In this document: positions 1 through 5,304 of the stretch, piece after piece
Numbering within the stretch: position 1 is the stretch's first letter
How the letters are laid out: each line of letters begins with the position of its first letter
From: an uncultured Clostridia bacterium
Lineage (GTDB): Bacteria; Bacillota; Clostridia; Christensenellales; CAG-314
Assembly: GCA_937915515.1 (NCBI GenBank)
Contig: CALGIK010000027.1
Location: 1 to 5,304, forward strand
Direction: 5' to 3'
DNA length: 5,304 bases
Program-made: the position numbers and the translations under genes
The notes under the pieces: generated by a model
Databases searched by the model: none
The model's input: the letters and a program-made list of their open reading frames with translations, nothing else
Told to the model about the DNA's origin: nothing

Positions 1-1
1 T

Positions 2-1084
2 GTTTTTGTAGGCTGGTATGTAGCCAGCGTCATTAAATGGAAAACTAACGATAATGATGAAGTATTACGTAACAAGTATGGACAAAAGGTGTATGACTAT
101 TGCATTCCGCAGGAAAATGATATTGAGTGGGATTTTGAAACAATGCGTGTCGGCACTTACGAAAATCATCCCTATGCGCAAGTTTATACGCTTAAAGATT
201 ATAAAAACTTTGATATAAACAACATCGGACCTGATGATTTGATTGAAGAAACAGATGAGACCTTAGGCTACAATGCGGAAAGCGGCTTTAACATTTATCT
301 ATACGCTAAATGGAAGCATGAAGGTTATTTTGTGGTTATGTGGCATTCTCCCATTACTCAACAATGGGAGGAAATAAAACGTTATAACACAAATACTTAT
401 TCTCCGACCATGATGGATATGATGAAAGTGGGTTACACATTCTATAATGTGTATAAAGATGCTGAGTATCAAAATTTGTGGGACAAATTAGCTGTTTTTG
501 ATAGCTTTAACGCTGACGAAAATCGTCCTTACGTTAAGGTGTATGCTAAGTATTTAGTAGGTAGTTGGAACGTGGTCAGGACAGCGTCCGAGATGAATAC
601 TGCCGTGTTTAATAATCGGAACATATATCTTGATAATGATATTGAGTTTAGCGGAGAAGCAGAAAATGACAGTTGGAAGCACTCATTCTTGTATTCCGCT
701 GAGTTTAACGGAAACAATCACACAATTACCTTTTTTAACGCATGCAAGCCAAAATTGAGTTATAAAAGTGATGACGGACCTGCTCAAACAACCTTATTCG
801 GTCTTATAGGAGAATTTAAAGGCAAAATGTATGATGTTACTTTTGTAAATGTTGAAGTATATGTGCAATATTCTTCAAACTTTAAAGCGATATATACCGG
901 AGTTTTATTCGGCAGCGTGAGAGAAGGCGCACAGTTAGACAATATCGTTGTAAGTGGTAAAGTGACTTATGCCCCAGGAGATTGGAGCGAAGTGGAAGTT
1001 TACAGTGGCGAAGGCGAAAACGCTTGGTACGGAGCCAAGAGCAGCGTTACAACCTATGACGTAACATTTACACAAATCCCCTAG
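2..1084 (+). CDS. Surface repeat protein, InlB B-type repeats plus GLUG-like C-terminus (5' partial)
   Basis: The C-terminal 360 codons of a larger protein are visible. The frame is open to the left edge and the first codons already encode a repeat motif, so the GTG at 89 is not a credible start. Residues 2-6 read FVGWY and residues 99-104 YLYAKW, the two ends of a Listeria-Bacteroides repeat (Flg_new, PF09479), here with a long middle. A second unit spans about residues 109-184, with GYTFYNVY near 144-151 and VYAKY at 180-184. From residue 189 the sequence changes to a pattern typical of GLUG/beta-solenoid surface proteins: a WNVVRTASEM segment, a DNDIEFSG strand, FNGNNHTITF at 235-244, then two glycine-rich strand units at 266-286 and 300-321. 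Proteins of this kind are normally exported and serve adhesion or surface roles. The signal peptide or anchor must lie upstream, since no LPXTG or membrane segment is at the C-terminus. The specific ligand is unknown. It ends 36 nt before the binding-protein gene. Confidence 0.85.
   Translation, partial: VFVGWYVASVIKWKTNDNDEVLRNKYGQKVYDYCIPQENDIEWDFETMRVGTYENHPYAQVYTLKDYKNFDINNIGPDDLIEETDETLGYNAESGFNIYLYAKWKHEGYFVVMWHSPITQQWEEIKRYNTNTYSPTMMDMMKVGYTFYNVYKDAEYQNLWDKLAVFDSFNADENRPYVKVYAKYLVGSWNVVRTASEMNTAVFNNRNIYLDNDIEFSGEAENDSWKHSFLYSAEFNGNNHTITFFNACKPKLSYKSDDGPAQTTLFGLIGEFKGKMYDVTFVNVEVYVQYSSNFKAIYTGVLFGSVREGAQLDNIVVSGKVTYAPGDWSEVEVYSGEGENAWYGAKSSVTTYDVTFTQIP
5..553 (+). repeat. Two degenerate Flg_new / InlB B-type protein repeats
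   Basis: Two protein-level repeat units lie in tandem. The first runs from FVGWY to YLYAKW, with about 90 residues between these anchors. The second runs from GYFVVMW to VYAKY and is about 76 residues long. Both keep the usual order of an aromatic GWY/GYTF motif followed by a closing (L/V)YAK(W/Y). The DNA is not obviously repeated, so the units are old and diverged. More units probably lie left of the window. Assignment to the family rests on these motifs by eye. Confidence 0.65.
566..964 (+). other. GLUG-like beta-rich domain of the surface protein
   Basis: The encoded segment has the order seen in GLUG-type and pectate-lyase-like surface domains. A short helix-like stretch (RTASEMNTAVFNN) leads into a strand with NDIEFSG, then FNGNNHTITF, then FGLIGEFKGKMYDVTFVNV and GVLFGSVREGAQLDNIVVSG. 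The last two resemble each other: (F/L)FG, a turn, (K/Q)xxxx(D/N)(V/I), then VSG-like strands. The domain is short, with about two rungs, and is followed by only about 39 residues before the stop codon. Domain identity is inferred from motif pattern alone. Confidence 0.55.
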
Positions 1085-1093
1085 CGGATTTGT
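1072..1093 (+). other. Small stem-loop around the stop codon of the surface protein gene
   Basis: ACAAATCC at 1072-1079 is the exact reverse complement of GGATTTGT at 1086-1093, leaving a 6-nt loop that contains the TAG stop codon. An 8-bp stem is plausible in mRNA. No T-run follows (TGAATAAAATATAATGG), so it is not a convincing intrinsic terminator. It could weakly limit read-through or protect the 3' end of the upstream message, or it could be chance. Confidence 0.4.
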
Positions 1094-1108
1094 TGAATAA
1101 AATATAAT

Positions 1109-1113
1109 GGAGG
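1109..1113 (+). promoter_or_regulatory. Ribosome binding site of the solute-binding protein gene
   Basis: GGAGG lies 7 nt before the ATG at 1121, a near-ideal Shine-Dalgarno match and spacing. It selects this ATG over the in-frame ATGs 5 and 8 codons later, and the chosen start gives a complete lipoprotein signal peptide with basic residues at its N-end. Confidence 0.9.
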
Positions 1114-1120
1114 TTAAAAA

Positions 1121-3766
1121 ATGAAAATCAAAAATATGTCAAGGATGATTTCTTTAGTCATAGCCGTAATCATGCTTGTCACATTATTAGTCGGATGCGG
1201 AACAAAATATGACAATGAAAAAACACCGTTTATTATATCAATACAGGATTTAGACGGCGTATTTAATCCATATTATTCTACATCAGCAACCGACAGCAGC
1301 GTTGTGGGCATGACACAGATATCGATGTTTGATGCCGACAGTGAAGGCGGTCCTATCTACGGCGGGGACAGAGCTTGTTTAGCTTTAGATTTTAAACAAT
1401 ATTACCCGTCAGATAAATCATATACGGATTATACTTATGTTCTTAAACCAAACGCACTATTCAGTGACGGCTCCAGAATATCTGTTAAGGACGTTTTGTT
1501 TTCTTTATATGTATTGTTAGATCCTGTCTATACCGGCAGCGCTACGACGTATTCCACAAAAATATTAGGTTTAAACCAATACCGCACTCAAACCTACGAG
1601 TCGGAATTTACCGGAGGCAATGACAGCACTTATCTGTCTATTGCACAAGGAAGAATTGACACATTGGTAGACGCTGTATACGATGATGTATTGTCAGTTT
1701 ATTATAGGGACATACAAACAACCGACACTATAGAATTTAGTGAGGACGAAAACGGTATAAGAGAATATACTCTTACCAGTCAGGTATGGGATAAATTGAA
1801 GGAAAAAACTTCCACCGAAGATAAACAAGTTGCTGACGACTATTTATTTGCTGCAAAAACATTTTATGAGGAGTTAGAATCAGATTATCGCAGTGCATTA
1901 TCTACCGATTATAAAGAGGCAAAAATAAAAAATATTGAAAATGCCGAGCAATACTTCTTGTTAGGCGCAGGGTTAATTGCTACTGACAAGGATAACAATG
2001 CTAAAGCCGATGACCCTAACTTAATTAAAGCTAAAAACATGACCAGAGACGAAGTAATAAATTTGGTTTTTGAATCAAAAATGCCTGGTTTTTACACAAA
2101 AGAAAAAACCAGCAACAGTTTTTGGCAAATAATGAACTATTGGGTAACTCACGATATTGCACTGACTCAGTGGGCAGCGCAAGCAAAAAGTGATGCTCTT
2201 AAAGGCGAGCACAAAATTGATCATATATACAGTATAACCTGGAATGGCTTGTTTAATGATACAGCGCTTGATACTGTTTCACAGGAACCTGTCATTACCC
2301 CTTCTTGCTTTAACAAAGATACCAACAGCGTTAAAATAGGCGATAATACCTATCCGTTGGCTGAATACGATTCTCAAGGTAATTTAACAAGCGGTTTTGA
2401 AATTTTAAACATCAGAATTAATAAAGTAGACCCCAAAGCAATATGGAGTTTTGCTGTTTCGGTTACACCTATGAATCACTATACCAACGTTGCACAATCA
2501 ACCCTTTGGGACGGAAGGACTCATTTTGGAGTAGAATATTCAGATGTAAATTTCTATCATAATAATGTAAAAACTCAGTTAGTGCCAAAAGGAGCAGGCG
2601 CATATAAAGCTTCTTCCAGATCAGGCAGTGTTGCTTATAAAACGTTCTTTGTGGATAACATAGTATATTACGAGCGTAATGAGCATTTTTATACGGTTTT
2701 CTGCGATCAGCAAGGCAAAATCGGACCAAAAGATAACAATGCTAAAATAAAGTATGTACGTTACAGAGTCACCAATCCTCAGCAGCTTATGGATGCTTTA
2801 TTAACAAAGGCTGTAGATTATGGCGATCCGAGTGCAACAAGTTCGAACCTTGCAACGGTTGATTCTAACAAAAAATTATTAGGAAAAGCTGAGGCTGCTA
2901 ACTTAGGTTACGGTTATATCGGAATTAATGCCGGTAAACCTGGACTGGAAAATATAAATGTACGCCGCGCAATAATGCATGCAATGAATACAAGGTTAGT
3001 GTTAGACTACTACCCCAACAATATGGCGGAATTAATATACAGACCAATGTCTTTAGCAAGCTGGGCATACCCCACTTCTGTAAAAAATCCGTTTTATCCC
3101 TATGACGGCGATACACCCGGCTATACTACAATAAAAGGATTATTGCAATATGCTGCAGATAACAGTAACGAGTATACAATAGATAGCGAAGGCAAATTCC
3201 TTTATAAGAGTAGTCAATTAAAATTAACCTTTACTATTGCAGGACAAACTGACGATCACCCGGCTTTTCTTACTATGAAAAATGCAGCGGAGATATTAGA
3301 AAGGTGCGGTCTTAAGGTAGAAGTTAAAACAGACACTCAAGCTCTTAAAAAACTAGCAACAGGCAATCTACAAGTATGGGCTGCAGCTTGGCAAGCAGCA
3401 ATTGATCCCGATATGTTCCAGGTATATCATAAAGATAGTACCGCTACATCCACATATAACTGGGGATACCGCGAGATATTAAAAGACAGTACCGGAAAAT
3501 ATGATGTCGAAGAAGGTATAATCAATCAATTAAGCGCATATATCGACGATGCGAGAAAAGTGCTTGATCAAGACGAAAGAAAACCTCTTTATGCATTAGC
3601 ATTAGACAAGGTAATGGAGTTAGCAGTCGAATTGCCGACATATCAGCGTAAAAATATATTTGTTTTTAATACTAAAAAATTGGATGTAAACACGCTCGAA
3701 AAGAATGTTACGCCATACCAAAGTCCGTTAGCTTATATTTGGAAGGTAAGCTATAAGACTAAATAA
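1121..3766 (+). CDS. ABC transporter substrate-binding lipoprotein, family 5 (OppA/DppA-type), enlarged
   Basis: This is the extracytoplasmic receptor of an oligopeptide/dipeptide-type importer. The N-terminus (Lys/Arg-rich, hydrophobic core at residues 10-22, lipobox LVGC with Cys26) is a lipoprotein signal, so the mature protein should be lipid-anchored outside the membrane. Family 5 (SBP_bac_5, PF00496) hallmarks are visible in order: FSDGSRISVKDVLFSLYVLLDP at about 114-135, in which SDG and KDV are the conserved parts; GYIGINAGKPGLENINVRRA around 598-617; LKLTFTIAG at 700-708; GLKVEV at 730-735; and W757 with DPD at 762-764. The C-terminus closes normally. At 881 aa it is far longer than the usual 500-620. 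The excess falls mainly in residues 151-425, between the DP segment and FEILNIRINKVDPKA (426-440), which resembles the family's usual 'I.kvD..t' strand. The insert is mostly helical and charged. The permease gene follows after a hairpin. The substrate is unknown: peptides are likely, but family 5 also binds sugars, nickel and other ligands. Confidence 0.93.
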   Translation: MKIKNMSRMISLVIAVIMLVTLLVGCGTKYDNEKTPFIISIQDLDGVFNPYYSTSATDSSVVGMTQISMFDADSEGGPIYGGDRACLALDFKQYYPSDKSYTDYTYVLKPNALFSDGSRISVKDVLFSLYVLLDPVYTGSATTYSTKILGLNQYRTQTYESEFTGGNDSTYLSIAQGRIDTLVDAVYDDVLSVYYRDIQTTDTIEFSEDENGIREYTLTSQVWDKLKEKTSTEDKQVADDYLFAAKTFYEELESDYRSALSTDYKEAKIKNIENAEQYFLLGAGLIATDKDNNAKADDPNLIKAKNMTRDEVINLVFESKMPGFYTKEKTSNSFWQIMNYWVTHDIALTQWAAQAKSDALKGEHKIDHIYSITWNGLFNDTALDTVSQEPVITPSCFNKDTNSVKIGDNTYPLAEYDSQGNLTSGFEILNIRINKVDPKAIWSFAVSVTPMNHYTNVAQSTLWDGRTHFGVEYSDVNFYHNNVKTQLVPKGAGAYKASSRSGSVAYKTFFVDNIVYYERNEHFYTVFCDQQGKIGPKDNNAKIKYVRYRVTNPQQLMDALLTKAVDYGDPSATSSNLATVDSNKKLLGKAEAANLGYGYIGINAGKPGLENINVRRAIMHAMNTRLVLDYYPNNMAELIYRPMSLASWAYPTSVKNPFYPYDGDTPGYTTIKGLLQYAADNSNEYTIDSEGKFLYKSSQLKLTFTIAGQTDDHPAFLTMKNAAEILERCGLKVEVKTDTQALKKLATGNLQVWAAAWQAAIDPDMFQVYHKDSTATSTYNWGYREILKDSTGKYDVEEGIINQLSAYIDDARKVLDQDERKPLYALALDKVMELAVELPTYQRKNIFVFNTKKLDVNTLEKNVTPYQSPLAYIWKVSYKTK

Positions 3767-3794
3767 TACGGCTCTCACTTACTAAAAATATTGA

Positions 3795-3829
3795 ATAAGC
3801 GGAAGGAAGTTTTTCTTCCTTCCTCTTAT
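3795..3829 (+). promoter_or_regulatory. Strong intercistronic stem-loop between binding protein and permease genes
   Basis: GGAAGGAAG at 3801-3809 pairs perfectly with CTTCCTTCC at 3815-3823 across a TTTTT loop. After one C/T mismatch (3800/3824) the stem continues with ATAAG (3795-3799) against CTTAT (3825-3829), giving 14 pairs in total. No T-run follows the 3' arm; the sequence goes straight into the next ribosome binding site. It is therefore not a classic intrinsic terminator. In importer operons, hairpins at this position often protect the upstream binding-protein message or reduce read-through, giving more binding protein than permease. That role is inferred here. Confidence 0.75.
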
Positions 3830-3832
3830 CCA

Positions 3833-3838
3833 AGGAGA
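3833..3838 (+). promoter_or_regulatory. Ribosome binding site of the permease gene
   Basis: AGGAGA lies 4 nt before the ATG at 3843 and only 3 nt after the base of the intercistronic hairpin, so the site itself stays outside the main stem. It fixes the start, which gives the family's usual N-terminus (MWKYIAKRLLLSV). Confidence 0.85.
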
Positions 3839-3842
3839 AAAT

Positions 3843-5304
3843 ATGTGGAAATATATAGCAAAAAGATTATTGCTTAGCGTGATCATACTTTTCGGCGTTT
3901 CTATTATTATTTACACCCTTGTCAGACTGATGCCTACTAACTACATAGACACAAAGTTTGCATCGCAATTGCAGCAAGGGACGGTAAAGTCCGAAGACGT
4001 TAAAAGGATGAAAGAGTTATACGGGTTGTTTATTCCCGATGCGAGAATTAATCTGTATTTCAATAACGAAGCTAAAGAAGTCTTTGGTAAATCTAAATTT
4101 ATTCAGGGTTTAGACTATACAGAATGGTATAATAGACAACAACGATTAACGGATAATGATATCGATAACAGTTGGTTTAAAGGTGAATATAAAAATAATA
4201 TGATATCCTTAAAACTAACAGAAGGCTCTAAATATCAAGTTTTAGAGTATTTTATGGTGTATAAAAACGCCCAAGAATTTGAAATTTACGCTGACGAAAG
4301 CGGCGCTTATTTACTAACAAAAGATGCAGGAAATAGAATATTTAAGGTATACCTTTCTAAGCTTGGCGATAATGAATTGCTTTTGGGTGATGGATACGTA
4401 TACTATTTAGAAGGCTCACAGGTTAAACAAGTCGGTGAGGAAATACCTAGTTACGGCACAAATAAACCTGCTCAACAAAAACAGATTCCCGGTTATGATG
4501 AAACATATACCCGTGCTTCAACCAATCGTCCAAATGTTAGATCTGAAGGAAGATATGTTTATAATGCCGGCAAGCAAACTTTGGTATTTATTGAAGAAAT
4601 TAACGGTACAGTCACAGGCGCGCAATATACAACAACAAAAATGAGTTACGGCGCTTTAAGCGGTTTAGAAAGACTAGGTTGCATAATTCAAGGATATTTT
4701 ACCTGGTTAGGTAATTTCCTCAAAGGCGATTTAGGCGAATCTTTCTTGTACAGCCAGCCTGTTGGCGACGTTATCAAAAAAGACATGTGGATATCCTTCT
4801 CGATATCTCTTATTGCTCTTTTACTACAGTTTGTAATATCTATACCTTTAGGAATAATATCTGCCACACGTCAATACAGCGCTATGGATTATACCGTTAC
4901 GGTACTGGCTATGATGGGTATTGCATTGCCTTCATTCTTCTTAGGTAAACTGCTTATTGCCGTTTTTGCAAAAGGCTTAGGTTTGTTCCCGGTGGACGGA
5001 TGGTCTACGCCAACATTGCCTGTAGATTCAAGCGGTTGGTTAATATTCTGGGATCACGCATATCATGCCTTTTTGCCAATAACAGTATTAGTAATACTGA
5101 GTATAGGCGGACTGATGCGATATACGCGTACAAATACGCTTGAAGTTTTAAACGCCGATTATATCCGTACGGCGCGCGCAAAAGGTCTGTCCGAAAAAAC
5201 GGTAATTTATAAGCATGCTTTCAAAAACACCATGATTCCTTTGGTTACAATACTTGCGGGAACGTTGCCCGGGCTCTTTGGCGGTGCTATGATTACCGAA
5301 CAAG
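3843..5304 (+). CDS. OppB/DppB-type ABC transporter permease with enlarged external loop (3' partial)
   Basis: The first 487 codons are present and the frame is open at the right edge. The protein is one of the two membrane subunits of a peptide/nickel-type importer (BPD_transp_1, PF00528). The N-terminus has the family pattern KRLLLSVIILFGVSIIIYTL (TM1, about 9-27) followed by VKRMKELYGL (53-62), equivalent to the usual 'eLGL' helix. The core resumes at YFTWLGNFLKGDLGES (285-300), matching the 'WL...l.GDlG.S' signature. Further likely membrane helices are at about 317-339, 352-376, 409-425 and 464-485. The EAA loop that docks on the ATPase is clear: ADYIRTARAKGLSEKTVIY at 438-456, followed by KHAFKNTMIP. 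The odd part is residues 63 to about 278: some 215 extra residues, beta-rich with no hydrophobic helix, in the loop that faces outside. Removing them and adding about 40 missing C-terminal residues gives the normal length near 310. The missing partner permease and ATPases should follow to the right. Confidence 0.93.
   Translation, partial: MWKYIAKRLLLSVIILFGVSIIIYTLVRLMPTNYIDTKFASQLQQGTVKSEDVKRMKELYGLFIPDARINLYFNNEAKEVFGKSKFIQGLDYTEWYNRQQRLTDNDIDNSWFKGEYKNNMISLKLTEGSKYQVLEYFMVYKNAQEFEIYADESGAYLLTKDAGNRIFKVYLSKLGDNELLLGDGYVYYLEGSQVKQVGEEIPSYGTNKPAQQKQIPGYDETYTRASTNRPNVRSEGRYVYNAGKQTLVFIEEINGTVTGAQYTTTKMSYGALSGLERLGCIIQGYFTWLGNFLKGDLGESFLYSQPVGDVIKKDMWISFSISLIALLLQFVISIPLGIISATRQYSAMDYTVTVLAMMGIALPSFFLGKLLIAVFAKGLGLFPVDGWSTPTLPVDSSGWLIFWDHAYHAFLPITVLVILSIGGLMRYTRTNTLEVLNADYIRTARAKGLSEKTVIYKHAFKNTMIPLVTILAGTLPGLFGGAMITEQ

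Noticed and set aside
89..91. GTG as start codon of the surface protein
   Set aside because: No ribosome binding site precedes it, and the open frame before it encodes an in-family FVGWY motif, so the gene continues beyond the left edge.
529..717. Open frame on the minus strand (62 codons) within the surface protein gene
   Set aside because: It lies antisense inside a well-supported gene and has no recognisable motif or ribosome binding site. It is best seen as a shadow, as are the minus-strand frames at 2469-2729 and 2925-3116.
1103..1108. TATAAT, a perfect -10 box match just before the binding protein gene
   Set aside because: It abuts the ribosome binding site, so a transcript starting about 7 nt downstream would lack it. 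The sequence 17 nt upstream (CCTAGC) is not a -35 box. In AT-rich DNA this match is expected by chance.
3795..3829. Classic rho-independent terminator after the binding protein gene
   Set aside because: The stem is strong, but no T-run follows on either strand; the only T5 is the loop. The next gene begins at once with a good ribosome binding site, so it is described as an intercistronic stem-loop instead.
4435..4644. Plus-strand open frame (69 codons) inside the permease insert
   Set aside because: It is in a different frame from the permease, whose own frame stays open across the whole region and resumes family motifs on the far side. There is no sign of a frameshift or of a separate gene.
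4029..4676. Fusion or mis-assembly of two genes explaining the long permease
   Set aside because: One frame runs without interruption through the normal N-terminus, the insert and the normal core in the correct family order, with similar base composition throughout. A real insertion in a loop explains it better.

Overview
The window looks like a piece of chromosome from an AT-rich, low-G+C Gram-positive-type bacterium, most likely an uncultured Clostridia-like Firmicute. The reasons are the strong AGGAGG-type ribosome binding sites (GGAGG and AAGGAGA), the AT-rich codon use, a lipoprotein signal with a typical lipobox, and a surface protein built from Listeria-Bacteroides (InlB B-type) repeats. 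The exact lineage cannot be set from this sequence alone.

All three genes lie on the + strand and are tightly packed. (1) Positions 2-1084 hold the 3' part of a gene for a cell-surface protein, with two Flg_new/InlB B-type repeats followed by a GLUG-like beta-rich C-terminus. Its frame is open through the left edge. (2) Positions 1121-3766 hold a complete, unusually long (881 aa) family 5 (OppA/DppA-type) extracellular solute-binding lipoprotein. (3) Positions 3843-5304 hold the 5' part of an OppB/DppB-type ABC permease. It runs off the right edge with no stop codon and is easy to miss for that reason.

Genes 2 and 3 form the start of an oligopeptide/dipeptide-type ABC importer operon. The lipoprotein would capture the substrate outside the membrane, and the permease would form one half of the channel. 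The second permease (OppC/DppC) and the two ATPases are expected beyond the right edge. The 76-nt gap between them holds a long, nearly perfect hairpin just upstream of the permease ribosome binding site. Gene 1 ends 36 nt before gene 2 with a small hairpin around its stop codon, so it may be co-transcribed with the importer, but no promoter could be identified.

The most notable feature is that both importer proteins carry large insertions outside the membrane. The binding protein has roughly 270 extra, mostly helical residues in its N-terminal half. The permease has roughly 215 extra, beta-strand-rich residues in the loop between its first and second membrane helices. Without these, both proteins would have ordinary family lengths. 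This suggests an elaborated extracytoplasmic docking apparatus, which is an inference. No mobile element, CRISPR array, tRNA or rRNA was seen, and no gene-free stretch exceeds about 80 nt.
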